Position numbers and translations under genes: made by a program. Of a stretch of 64,000 nucleotides of DNA, positions 9,694 through 20,158 are shown in pieces. This DNA comes from Glebionis coronaria. Taxonomy: Eukaryota; Streptophyta; Magnoliopsida; Asterales; Asteraceae. The stretch's first letter is position 1. Each line of letters starts with the position of its first letter. The stretch is taken from positions 617,844,580-617,908,579 of the forward strand of contig CM046877.1 in the NCBI GenBank assembly GCA_025667525.1, read 5' to 3'. The notes below the pieces were generated by a model. It was not told the DNA's origin, did no database searches, and saw only the letters and a program-made list of their open reading frames with translations.

Positions 9694-11712
9694 TTATGGT
9701 ATTTTCATGCGGAGTTTCCTGGCTTCGTCCGGGTTGGCGAGCCACACACCCTCTTGTAAGCATTTTTGGATTGGAGTCATCCTATTTTCTTCTTCTTCTT
9801 CCACCACATCGTTCACCTCTTCCTTCTCAATCGACCGCGATGCCAATACTTCCACTAAGACCTCTTTTGTAAGGTGGTTGAAGGCGATTGAGGCTAGCTT
9901 GCTCAGTATATCCACTTTCTGGTTCTTGTTCCTCGGGATGTGCTGGATGGCAAACTTATCGAACTTGGCTACCCGTTCCATCGCCTCGGCGAGGTACTTT
10001 TTCATCCGCTCGTTACAGGCAACGAACTCGCCGTTTATTTGGCACGCGACTAGCTTCGAGTCCACTTTTGATTGAAGGGTCTGGGCTCCCATTTTTTCGG
10101 CTAACCTTAATCCTGCTAGTAGAGCCTCATACTCGGCTTCGTTGTTCGAAGTTTCGAAGTCCAATCGAAGAGCGTAAGTATACTCCATGCCGGAGGGGTC
10201 TATTAGCACCAGACCTGACCCGGCCCCTTTTGAACTCGTCGCTCTGTCGGTGAACAACATCCATTCCACTTCCTTAGAGTCTAACACCTCCATGGTACAA
10301 ATTAGCTTTTCTCCCGACGGTGTTTTGGCCAAAAAATCCGCTAATACTTGACCCTTAATCGCATTCCGGGGCACATAGTTGATGGTATACGCTCCTAGCT
10401 CAATCGCGTACTTGGCCAGCTTTCCTGAGGCTTCAGCCCTTGACAACACTTGCTTGATCGGCTGATCAGTAATTACTTTGATTGGGTGAGCTTCGAAGTA
10501 TCTCCTCAGTCTTCTCGACAAGTGGAGCAAACACAGGACTAGCTTTTCCAACGGGTCATATCTTCGTTCTGTGTCATGTAGTACCCGGCTAACGTAACGG
10601 ATCAGAGCCTGCCCGTGTTTTCTCTCCGCCATGAGTACTCCGCTGACGGCGTCTTTAGCCATTGCAAAGTAGATGTACAATGTCTCTCCCCTGATGGGTG
10701 TGGTTAGGATTGGTAAATCCATGACTACTTTCTTCATCTCTTGGAAGGCGATCTCAGCCTCGGCTGTCCATTTGTATTCGACCCGATTCTCCTTAGTAAT
10801 ATTCTTCAACGTTTCGAAGAAAGTAAGGGAGCGTTCAGCGGACTTAGAGACAAAGAGGTTTAACGTTGCCAGTTTGCCACTTAGAGATTGCATCTCCTTC
10901 AGAGTCTTCGATGACCTCATGTCCATTATGGCTTTCGTTTTCTTGGGGTTTGCCCTTATTCCCTCTGAAGTAACCATGTAGCCTAAAAATTTCCCCTCTT
11001 CTACCCCGAAGGAACACTTATTGGGATTAAGCTTCATATTGATTTTCCGGAGATTATTGAAGGTTTCGGCAATGTCCGCCAGGAGTGCCGCCTCGGAAGA
11101 GCTCTTGATGACCATGTCATCCACGTATGCCTCCAAGTTCCGACCTATTTGCTCCTTAAAGGTCGCGTCCACGAGCCTTTGGTAGGTAGCTCCCGCGTTC
11201 TTGAGCCCAAAGGGCATCTTGGTATAACAGTAGGTCCCCTGGTCCGTGTAGAAGGCCATTTTTTCTTCATCCTCCTCGTCCATCTGCACTTGGTGATAAC
11301 CTTTGTAAGCGTCCAAGAAACATTTATATTTATATCCCATCACCGATTCAATCTTTAGATCTATTTCTGGGAGTGGATAATAATCTTTCGGACAATCAGA
11401 GTTGAGGTTCTTGAAGTCGATGCACATCCGCCAGCTACCGTCGGCTTTCTTGACCAGGACTGGATTAGATATCCAGGTGGGATACCGCACCGGACGAACA
11501 ATCCCCGCCTTGACCCATTCCTCTACCTCTTTGGCTACCACCCCACTCTTTTCTTCCCCGAGAACTCGCCGCTTCTGGGCGACCGGGGTCATAGAATGGT
11601 TGACATTCAGTGAGTGTTTGATCAGCCTTTTAGGTACCCCGGTCATGTCAGCCAGGGTCCATGCGAACACGTCCTGACTCCGCCTGAGTAGGTCGATTAA
11701 GCGTGCTCTTCC
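9694..11712 (-). pseudogene. Tat reverse transcriptase + dual RNase H, copy 1
   Basis: Copies element RNA into DNA in the cytoplasmic particle. The open frame runs from just after the TAG at 11713 to TAA 9694-9696 (673 codons, no ATG of its own). RT motifs in order: FLDAYKGYHQVQM, MPFGLKNAGATYQ, the YVDD box (YVDDMVIKS) and FLGYMVT. Next comes the gypsy RNase H (ending HPIKVITDQPIKQVL). Then comes a second, archaeal-type RNase H (WMLFTDRATSSKGAGSG, NNEAEYEALLAGLRLA). Having two RNase H domains is diagnostic of Tat elements. In copy 1 the second domain has TDR where copy 2 has TDG, and the first has FAMAKDAVSG where copy 2 has LEMAKDAVSG. The frame is otherwise open, but it is flanked by stops on both sides. 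Confidence 0.92.
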
Positions 11713-12597
11713 CTAATCTGAGAAGTTTTTCCCAATTACTACTAGTTGGTCCGGATGAGCCGGATTCACTAGCACTTCTTCCATGAGCGGGAGGTCTGCT
11801 TCGTCTTCCCCGGGCTTCTCTTCCTTTTTTTGCTTCACGACTGCCTTGTGCATCTGTTCTTGGCTGCTTTTTTGTTTGTCCTCGAGCATTCGGCACTCGG
11901 CTATGATGGATGCTCTAGGGACCAATGTGGCTATCCCTCTCGGGGTTGGGAATTTGAACATGGCATGGGCGGTTGATGGGACCGCCCTTAGTGCTCTAAT
12001 ACCGGTGCGGCCTAGAATGACGTTGTAGGGAGACATAGCTTGCACAATGGTGAACTTCAAGTTGACCGTTCGTTTCAACTTCCCTTCTCCGAACGAGACA
12101 ACCAATTCCACCTTTCCTAGTGGCGTCAACTCTTCTCCTGAGAACCCAACTAGGCTTGCCTGAGATGGCTCTAACCTCCTCTTAATCAAAGGGCACAAAT
12201 GGTTAAAACAATGCTCGAACATGATTTGGACTGATGCTCCATTATCCACGAGCATGCGCCTTATCAAATGTCCTTCTGCTTCAGCTTCTATGATGAGCAG
12301 TTCGTTAGAGGCGTCATTCCTGTTTAGGGGGGGGGGGGGAAGCTGATGGGGGCTTGCATCCAGTCCCGATCTTCCGGGATGGGTTCCTTCCTCTTCTCCC
12401 CGGTCTGATACGACCTCACCATCGGATGGGAGTGACATTGTGTCCGACCAACCGTGAGTTGTACTCGTAAATAAGGGCTTGAAGGCTAGCCAAGTTTTCT
12501 TCGGTCTCATTGTTGGGTGCTTCACGGTTTTCGTTATTGCCCCCGAGCCCGAAGCCTCGGTAGGGGTGACTGGTGATTGTTGAGGACCTGCCATCAA
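11713..12597 (-). pseudogene. Tat gag remnant + protease, copy 1
   Basis: The protease part is recognisable by the active-site motif LVDNGASVQIMFEHCF (Asp present; DNGA rather than the usual DTGA/DSGA). A conserved tail follows, ending NFSD before TAG 11713-11715. The N-terminal 100 residues are a false fusion. Compared with copy 2, one C is lost near 12540, which changes frame in the gag N-terminus. The true gag frame (EALISEYN type) stops, and the gag core domain and its zinc knuckle are absent. A run of 13 G at 12327-12339 (Pro codons) precedes the protease. The element therefore cannot make its own capsid protein. Confidence 0.85.
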
Positions 12598-12622
12598 ATA
12601 CTCAAGGTAGTTTGAAGTTTGG

Positions 12623-12640
12623 GTCCCACGGATGGCGCCA
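12623..12640 (-). other. Primer-binding site, Tat copy 1
   Basis: Read on the minus strand, TGGCGCCATCCGTGGGAC begins three bases after LTR B. TGGCGCC... is a usual start for plant gypsy primer-binding sites. The priming tRNA was not identified. Confidence 0.85.
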
Positions 12641-12643
12641 AAA

Positions 12644-13139
12644 TGTTGATGCTAAAATCCTCCGGTAGGGCCTACGGGACTAGGAGTCTTCCACGTAAGC
12701 TATGAACGGATGAAGCACCTACACACAAGAAGCAACACACGTTAACTCGCCCCGGGTGTTATCCTAGGACCAAGCTCCGGTGTGAGAATGAGTAATGGTA
12801 CGAAATGTGGTGCGTGGTGTTATATGATGTTATGTGTGTGTTGTTAGAGTATTTAATAATGCTTTAGCAATAAATGTCAGGACTATATATAGGGTACTGT
12901 TGATACCTTGATGTAGACAGTTCATATCTTGTCTTCTTTCCTAAAACGGGTCTGTGTCGGACACTGTACCTTTCCTCTTTGAGCATACGCCAAGACCTCT
13001 AGTGGGGCCTTGGGTCAGGTGACGTCATGGTACTGTTCTCCGTCTACAGGCATCTGGTCCGGCCATCTATTCCGGTATCATCTCCGGTACGTGACACGTG
13101 TCATGTTCTCCGGTCGACTTCCGGGACCACACACGAACA
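12644..13139 (-). repeat. LTR B (shared middle LTR), 496 bp
   Basis: Serves both internal regions. It is 24 bp shorter than A and C. One 12-bp loss lies near 12958 and another near 13027; the latter removes one of the two TGACGTCA palindromes. Its left part matches LTR C at every site where A and C differ (first about 310 bp). Its last about 110 bp match LTR A at every such site. B is thus a mosaic of the two outer LTRs. Confidence 0.92.
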
Positions 13140-13153
13140 TGTCCCCCCCCAGT
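13140..13153 (-). other. Polypurine tract of array copy 2
   Basis: Minus-strand CTGGGGGGGGACA directly upstream of LTR B in element orientation; eight G against seven in copy 1. Confidence 0.7.
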
Positions 13154-13523
13154 ATAATGTTATCCGGAGGGTGATATTATACTTCTCTTGGGCTTTTGGC
13201 CAGCTTGGTGATCGCTATGGGCTTGGGCCCAATTTTCGCGTCATCTTATTAAACGAGCTTGAGTGGGGCCATGTGGAACGCACTCATATTCGTGGGACGT
13301 TCCTAAGTGCGCCACGTGTAATGCCCAATAATGCGCCCTTCACACTTCTCGAGGTTTTTCCTATATATACTCGCCTTTTCACATTTTTCACTTTCACTTT
13401 TCACCTTTCATTTTCTTCTCATCCACCATTGTTACTATACGTATCTCTTGCGGCCTCTCTCTCCATCTTCTCAGGTAGGTTTTGTTTCCCGGTTTATATT
13501 GTTCCGTTCCTCTTGCATCCGGT

Positions 13524-15922
13524 ATGTCCGACGAAGAGTTCGATGGCGTGGCCTCCAGCTTCGGTCTTTTGGATCCGAAATGCGACATGCATATCCGTTC
13601 TTACGAGATGACTAGTGACGAGTTAGAGCATACCATTGACGAGTATCGAATACCGAGGGAGTTTCGACCGCATTTGCCCGACCCGAACATGACCATGGAT
13701 ATGCTAAGACGTTCCCGCCATATAGGTGTTTACCTGGCTTTTCTGGAACATGGTGGTCTCCGGATACCTTTCTCTTCCTTTTTCTTGGCTGTGATCAAAC
13801 ACTTTAGGGTGCATATCTCCCAACTTGTACCCATTGGTGCGAACCGGGTGGTGATGTTTGAGATTTGGTGCCGGAGTCTGGGCGTTGACTGCACCGTCGA
13901 CTTATTCCGGGTGTTCTATAAGTTGGGTAAGTAGGGACATTGGTTCTCTTTTGTGAGTAAAGTTCACAGGAAGGCATTGCGGTTTTGTATAGAGACAACT
14001 TCTAGTCTGAAGGAGTGGAAGAAAAAGTTCTTTTTGATCGACCGGAGGGTTATACCTGACGTTATGCCGTGGAGGGATCGTGATACGTGCGTTGCGGATC
14101 CGTTTCCCCGAACTTATAGCCATGCCGATGCGGATCTATTGGCTGAGACGTTGATTCCGTTGAGAACGCCTCACAAAGGGTTGCTATACTTATGTGGATT
14201 GTTTAGGCCTTTGTCCCGGTTAGATTGCCGTCGTGCTCTTCGTGATGCAAGGGGCAACGGTAATATTTCGTTTTTATGTTTCTCCTGTTTTTGACTAACC
14301 GGGTTTCTTTAATTGTTTCTCTTCTCTCCCCTCTTGTTCTTTTTGCAGTGTGTACAATGGAACAAATTTTGAAATTGCCGAAGTGGACTGGGACGCGGGT
14401 GACAGTTGAGGAGGAGCTTCCAGAGAACCAGAGAACCGTCGACCGCACCGCTCAGCCTCTAGGGGTTAAGGATCCTATTCCTGCTCTTACTCCGGAACAA
14501 GAGGCGGTACAGCATCCTGACCATAGGATAAAAGCTGCTCGTGAGCGTAAGGAGGCTCAAACTCTTGAGAAGAACCTTCTTTCGCAAGAGGGTGGTGATG
14601 CTGGACCAAGACAAGGTCAGAAGAGGAAAGGGAGTGGTTCTGGTGCGGGGGCCAAAAGAAGCAAGGTCGCTTCCAACAACCAGACCGGAACAGGGTCTAC
14701 TTCCAACCGGGTCCTTTCTCCAAGTCCGGTGAATGTGGCCCAGCCTAACACTACTGGGGGAAATGCTCTCCAACCGGATTAACAGGCACAAGATCAACAG
14801 GGGCAACTGGACAGAGGAGTGGATCTTTCCTCCCCCTCTCCTCACCGTGCTGGCAAGGGACCCGTTACTGGTATGCTTTATTCAACTCCCTCCGTTTCAT
14901 TCGTTTTGGCTTATTGTTTTAACATGTGTATCTTCTCTTCCAGAGGAGGAGAATCTCGACTTGGGAAATGAAGACGAGGATGAAGACGGTGCTGATGACG
15001 AGGGGATGCAAACCTACGTTCCTTCTTAGAGGCTTCAGCATAATGATCTTATGGACACCCATTTCGCTGCCAAGGAAATGCTTGTTCATCTCCCTACTCC
15101 GACTGAGTAGCGTTCACTGGCCGCGTTGTCGGATCATGAGCTGATCCGCCAGGGCTATTTAGCGTTGGCCCGCACCACTTTGAACCAAACCGAGATAATC
15201 CAAAGGTTTGAGTTACTGAATCAAGATCATCGAAATCTGATCAACTCTAGTCGCCAAAATTCCGAGAATTTCCAACGAGGACAAGAGTTGCTGGAGCAGA
15301 TCTCTGCTAATTTCAAGAAACTTGAGACGGAGCATGCCTCGTGTTCCCAAGACAAAGCGAATCTTGAGGCTAGAGTGAAGTCCTTGGAAGCCGCTGCTCA
15401 GACCAGTGATCAGAGGGTGAGAGATCGTGTACCCTCGGCTTGAAGGAGGAAGAGTTGACTCGAGCAAACAAGCATGCCCAAGATGCTGAGGCTGCCAATG
15501 CCAAGAGCACCACTAACATCCGTAGGGCTGCTTCGGACCGGACCAGGCTTGTCAAGGATTTTATCCCTCGTGCAATCCGTTTACTTCACGGGAGCTCCGA
15601 GTATAAGAGGCATGTGGCCGAGGTTGCTAACGTTTGTTACTCCGGGGGCTGGTATGATGGAGTTAAAGTGAACCGCTCTGAGGAATCGCTTGCCAAGACT
15701 CTTTCCGAGACGAAAGATTTTGACTTTGACCAGGCCATAGCATGGGTGAAGAAGTGTGAAGAATTGTTTGCTCCGTCCTATACCTTTGTTGATAAGGTGA
15801 GCAAGTCCTTTGATCTTTCCATTGGGAATCTGATGAAGCTGACTCCGGATGAGCCATAAACTCCCCACAAGCCTCTCCCTGTTCCAACTGTCTCAACCTC
15901 TTCTCAAGCGGCCCCGCAATGA
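13524..15922 (+). pseudogene. Antisense ORF (aORF) of Tat element, copy 2
   Basis: Same gene as at 5161-7562. Exon 1 is 13524-14259 (in-frame TAG at 13932-13934, shared with copy 1). Intron 1 is 14260-14348, exon 2 is 14349-14870, intron 2 is 14871-14943 and exon 3 is 14944-15922. Here exon 2 keeps the G that copy 1 lost, so its basic stretch (QKRKGSGSGAGAKRSK, nuclear-localisation-like) is in frame until a shared TAA. Exon 3 is worse than in copy 1: TAG near 15027, TAG near 15108, a 4-bp loss near 15427 and TAA near 15857. The two copies have thus decayed in different exons. The first 790 bp downstream of the LTR differ from copy 1 at about 12 sites (about 1.5%). Confidence 0.75.
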
Positions 15923-16366
15923 AGCATGTTTCTAGGGCGTGTTTTGTAATGCTTGTCTACTACTTTCATTGTTGCAATTTTCAAACTTTATCTATACCGG
16001 AGTCTGTTCCGGGGTACTTCTATTGTTATAATCTAACTTTATTCATGCCGGAGGATGTTCCGGTTCTTTTGATGTAATATTTCAAACTTGTTTTCACCGG
16101 TTATTATTCCGGTTGGGGTTGATATAAAATTACCTTTTCACCGGTTATTACTTCAAGCTTGTTTAACTTGTCATGCAATTGTTTGCTTAAGCTTCCGGAA
16201 ACCGTAGTGTATATTTTGTCTCGGCTCCTTACCCAACCCCTTGCTTCGGTTAACCGAGCTATGGGCTACCGCTGGAGTTTTTCCTCGGCTGTTTACGAGC
16301 GTGGTTCCGGCTTGCTGGGAGGAACTTTCTTGGTTCCGGTGGGTGGGGCTCTCGGCCCTTACCCCG

Positions 16367-16845
16367 GTTAACAAGGCTCTTAGCCTTTACAAGCGGTCTT
16401 ACGCGGGGGTGGATGAGGCTCTTAACCTTTACCACGGTTGATGAGGCTTTTAACCTTTACAACCAAATAGGGCCGCCGCTCGATGAGGCTCTTAACCTTT
16501 ACAAACGGTCTTACGCTGCGGTGGATGAGGCTCTTAACCTTTACCACGGTTGATGAGGCTCTTAACCTTTACAACCAAATAGAGACGTCGTTCGATGAGG
16601 CTCTTAACCTTTACAAGCGGTCTTACGCTGCGGTGGATGAGGCTCTTAACCTTTACCACGGTTGATGAGGCTCTTAACCTTTACAACAAAATAGAGTCGC
16701 CGCTCGATGAGGCTCTTAACCTTTACAAGCGGTCTTACGATGCGGTGGTTGAGGCTCTTAACCTTTACCACGGTTGATGAGGCTCTTAACCTTTACAACC
16801 AAATAGGGCCGCTCGATGAGGCTTTTAACCTTTACAAGCGGTCCT
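16367..16845 (+). repeat. 112-bp tandem repeats, Tat copy 2
   Basis: Counterpart of 7965-8440, with repeat points near 16483, 16595 and 16707. Unit number and order are the same as in copy 1, with only scattered substitutions. The array has therefore not expanded or contracted since the two internal regions separated. Confidence 0.93.
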
Positions 16846-16996
16846 CTTCCTCCGAGTTGATCAGACTCTTTGGGGGGATTTGGCGTTTTGTTCTCGCGTT
16901 TGTTCTGTTAGTGTTGCACGCGCTAAGTATCTGCTTCGGAGAATTTCCTTCCCCATGCTAGGGAGGATATAGCATATCATAAATAGTCGTTTTTGG

Positions 16997-18139
16997 TTAC
17001 ATAAAACAATTTCTTAAATTTACTGCATGCCACTTCCTCGGGATTTCCTTCCCTTCCATAGTTTCTAGCTTGTAGGAGCCGTTTTGAAATACTTCGAAAA
17101 CTCGGTACGGACCTTCCCAGTTTGGAGCTAGCTTGCCCGGTTTTATCACTCGACTTGCTTCGTTCTTCCGATAAACAAAATCCCCAACTTTGAATGCCAT
17201 GTGCCTAACCCTTTTGTTATAATATTGTTCCATCTTCTTCTTGTACTTGGCTTCTCTGATGGCTGCCATTTCCCTTCGTTCTTGAACGAGGTCTAGGTTT
17301 AGACGGAGCTCTTCCTCGTTTGTTTCTTCGTTAAACATGAGTGTCCGGAAGGTCCTCATTCCTATTTCGGTCGGGATGACTGCCTCACTTCCGTAGGTCA
17401 AACTGAACGGGGTCTCCCCATTGCTAGTCTTCATCATGGTCCGGTGGGCCCACAAGACGCTTGGTAATTCGTCGACCCATCCGGTCATCTCTCTTCCCAA
17501 GCGAGCTTTAAGTCCGTGCATGAGTGACTTGTTTGCTCTTTCGACGAGCCCATTGTCATGTGGGTGGGCTACAACGGTGTTGATCTGCTTGATTTGCCAT
17601 TTAACGCACCACCCCTTGAATGGATCATTCACAAGCTGCGTTCCATTGTCCGTGACGATGATGCCTGGCACGCCGAACCTACATACTATGTTCTCCCAAA
17701 CAAACTTCTTCACGTCCTTTCCCCGGACTTTTGCTAGTGGCTTAGCTTCCATCCATTTGGTGAAATAGTCTATGGCAACTATGATGAACTTGACCTTGCC
17801 TGGTGCTTCGGGAAGGGGACCCAAGATGTCTAGGCCCCATTGGTAGAAGGGCCAAGGTGACATGATCGAGGTCATGAGCGTCTTCGGCAGTTTGGGGACT
17901 GAAGCATGGATTTGACAAGAATCGCACTTCACTACTACTTCATATATATCCTGGTACATCGTTGGCCAATAATACCCCTGTCTCATTATTTTTGCCACCA
18001 CCGATCTGTATCCGGGATGCATCCCGCAGCCTCCTTCATGAACCTCCCGGATGATATAGTTCGCTTGTAAGGGTCCCACACATCTCAGCATGGGAGAGAG
18101 ATACGACTTCTTGAACAACACTCCTCCTTCGATAACGAA
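16997..18139 (-). CDS. Tat integrase, copy 2 (open frame)
   Basis: Uninterrupted frame of about 380 codons after the TAA that closes RT-RNase H. It has a zinc finger (VHEGGCGMHPG ... CDSCQ) near residues 25-70. All three catalytic acids are present: VAIDYFTKW, VTDNGTQLVND and NGLVERANKSL (D,D,E). The C-terminal domain (GDFVYRKNEASRVIKPGKL, LAPNWEGPYRVFEVF) is complete, ending NLRNCFM. There is no obvious chromodomain, consistent with a non-chromovirus. The nearest candidate start lies well inside the frame, and the domain would normally be cut from a gag-pol polyprotein. Because of the upstream stops, production is doubtful even though the domain itself looks intact. Confidence 0.88.
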   Translation of the reverse strand, partial: FVIEGGVLFKKSYLSPMLRCVGPLQANYIIREVHEGGCGMHPGYRSVVAKIMRQGYYWPTMYQDIYEVVVKCDSCQIHASVPKLPKTLMTSIMSPWPFYQWGLDILGPLPEAPGKVKFIIVAIDYFTKWMEAKPLAKVRGKDVKKFVWENIVCRFGVPGIIVTDNGTQLVNDPFKGWCVKWQIKQINTVVAHPHDNGLVERANKSLMHGLKARLGREMTGWVDELPSVLWAHRTMMKTSNGETPFSLTYGSEAVIPTEIGMRTFRTLMFNEETNEEELRLNLDLVQERREMAAIREAKYKKKMEQYYNKRVRHMAFKVGDFVYRKNEASRVIKPGKLAPNWEGPYRVFEVFQNGSYKLETMEGKEIPRKWHAVNLRNCFM

Positions 18140-20158
18140 TTATGGTATTTTCATGCGGAGTTTCCTGGCTTCGTCCGGGTTGGCGAGCCACACACCCTCT
18201 TGTAAGCATTTGAGGATTGGAGTCATCCAATTTTCTTCTTCTTCTTCCACCACATCGTTCACCTCTTCCTTCTCAATCGACCGCGATGCCAATACTTCCA
18301 CTAAGACCTCTTTTGTAAGGTGGTTGAAGGCGATTGAGGCTAGCTTGCTCAGTATATCCACTTTCTGGTTCTTGTTCCTCGGGATGTGCTGGATGGCAAA
18401 CTTATCGAACTTGGCTACCCGTTCCATCGCCTCGGCGAGGTACTTTTTCATCCGCTCGTTACAGGCAACGAACTCGCCGTTTATTTGGCACGCGACTAGC
18501 TTCGAGTCCACTTTTGATTGAAGGGTCTGGGCTCCCATTTTTTCGGCTAACCTTAATCCTGCTAGTAGAGCCTCATACTCGGCTTCGTTGTTCGAAGTTT
18601 CGAAGTCCAATCGAAGAGCGTAAGTATACTCCGTGCCGGAGGGGTCTATTAGCACCAGACCTGCCCCGGCCCCTTTTGAACTCGTCGCTCCGTCGGTGAA
18701 CAACATCCATTCCGCTTCCTTAGAGTCTAACACCTCCATGGTACAAATTAGCTTTTCTCCCGACGGTGTTTTGGCCAAAAAATCCGCTAATACTTGACCC
18801 TTAATCGCATTCCGGGGCACATAGTTGATGGTATACGCTCCTAGCTCAATCGCGTACTTGGCCAGCTTTCCTGAGGCTTCAGCCCTTGACAACACTTGCT
18901 TGATCGGCTGATCAGTAATTACTTTGATTGGGTGAGCTTCGAAGTATCTCCTCAGTCTTCTCGACAAGTGGAGCAAACACAGGACTAGCTTTTCCAACGG
19001 GGCATATCTTCGTTCGGCGTCATGTAGTACCTGGCTAACATAACGGATCAGAGCCTGCCCGTGTTTTCTCTCCGCCATGAGTACTCCGCTGACGGCGTCT
19101 TTAGCCATTTCCAAGTAGATGTACAATGTCTCTCCCCTGATGGGTGTGGTTAGGAGTGGTAAATCCATGACTACTTTCTTCATCTCTTGGAAGGCGATCT
19201 CAGCCTCGGCTGTCCATTTGTATTCGTCCCGATTCTCCTTAGTAATATTCTTCAACGTTTCGAAGAAAGTAAGGGAGCGTTCAGCGGACTTAGAGACAAA
19301 GCGGTTTAACGTTGCCAGTTTGCCACTTAGAGATTGCATCTCCTTCAGAGTCTTCGATGACCTCATGTCCATTATGGCTTTCGTTTTCTTGGGGTTTGCC
19401 CTTATTCCCTCTGAAGTAACCATGTAGCCTAAAAATTTCCCCTCTTCTACCCCGAAGGAACACTTATTGGGATTAAGCTTCATATTGATTTTCCGGAGAT
19501 TATTGAAGGTTTCGGCAATGTCCGCCAGGAGTGCCGCCTCGGAAGAGCTCTTGATGACCATGTCATCCACGTATGCCTCCAAGTTCCGACCTATTTGCTC
19601 CTTAAAGGTCGCGTCTACGAGCCTTTGGTAGGTAGCTCCCGCGTTCTTGAGCCCAAAGGGCATCTTGGTATAACAGTAGGTCCCCTGGTCCGTGTAGAAG
19701 GCCATTTTTTCTTCATCCTCCTCGTCCATCTGCACTTGGTGGTAACCTTTGTAAGCGTCCAAGAAACATTTATATTTATATCCCATCACCGATTCAATCT
19801 TTAGATCTATTTCTGGGAGTGGATAATAATCTTTCGGACAATCAGAGTTGAGGTTCTTGAAGTCGATGCACATCCGCCAGCTACTGTCGGCTTTCTTGAC
19901 CAGGACTGGATTAGATATCCAGGTGGGATACCGCACCGGACGGACAATCCCCGCCTTGACCCATTCCTCTACCTCTTTGGCTACCACCCCACTCTTTTCT
20001 TCCCCGAGAACTCGCCGCTTCTGGGCGACCGGGGTCATAGAATGGTTGACATTCAGTGAGTGTTTGATCAGCCTTTTAGGTACCCCGGTCATGTCAGTCG
20101 GGGTCCATGCGAACACGTCCTGACTCCGCCTGAGTAGGTCGATTAAGCGTGCTCTTCC
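18140..20158 (-). CDS. Tat reverse transcriptase + dual RNase H, copy 2
   Basis: Open over 673 codons between TAG 20159-20161 and TAA 18140-18142. RT motifs FLDAYKGYHQVQM, MPFGLKNAGATYQ and YVDDMVIKS are intact. The gypsy RNase H reads LEMAKDAVSGVLMAE. The second, archaeal-type RNase H reads WMLFTDGATSSKGAGAG with the Asp-Gly in place, then NNEAEYEALLAGLRLA. It is better preserved than copy 1, but bounded by the same two stops, so those predate the duplication of the internal region. An in-frame stop between PR and RT could be read through or spliced out in a live relative; nothing here proves it. Confidence 0.9.
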   Translation of the reverse strand, partial: GRARLIDLLRRSQDVFAWTPTDMTGVPKRLIKHSLNVNHSMTPVAQKRRVLGEEKSGVVAKEVEEWVKAGIVRPVRYPTWISNPVLVKKADSSWRMCIDFKNLNSDCPKDYYPLPEIDLKIESVMGYKYKCFLDAYKGYHQVQMDEEDEEKMAFYTDQGTYCYTKMPFGLKNAGATYQRLVDATFKEQIGRNLEAYVDDMVIKSSSEAALLADIAETFNNLRKINMKLNPNKCSFGVEEGKFLGYMVTSEGIRANPKKTKAIMDMRSSKTLKEMQSLSGKLATLNRFVSKSAERSLTFFETLKNITKENRDEYKWTAEAEIAFQEMKKVVMDLPLLTTPIRGETLYIYLEMAKDAVSGVLMAERKHGQALIRYVSQVLHDAERRYAPLEKLVLCLLHLSRRLRRYFEAHPIKVITDQPIKQVLSRAEASGKLAKYAIELGAYTINYVPRNAIKGQVLADFLAKTPSGEKLICTMEVLDSKEAEWMLFTDGATSSKGAGAGLVLIDPSGTEYTYALRLDFETSNNEAEYEALLAGLRLAEKMGAQTLQSKVDSKLVACQINGEFVACNERMKKYLAEAMERVAKFDKFAIQHIPRNKNQKVDILSKLASIAFNHLTKEVLVEVLASRSIEKEEVNDVVEEEEENWMTPILKCLQEGVWLANPDEARKLRMKIP

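Noticed and set aside
9018..11677. Plus-strand ORFs across the pol region (for example 9644-10075, 11402-11677)
   Set aside because: Shadows of the minus-strand pol frame. They recur at the equivalent places in copy 2 without domain similarity.
11713..12597. Intact 294-codon gag-protease ORF
   Set aside because: Comparison with copy 2 shows that the N-terminal part is out of frame (one base lost near 12540). The gag core is missing, so it is a chance fusion.
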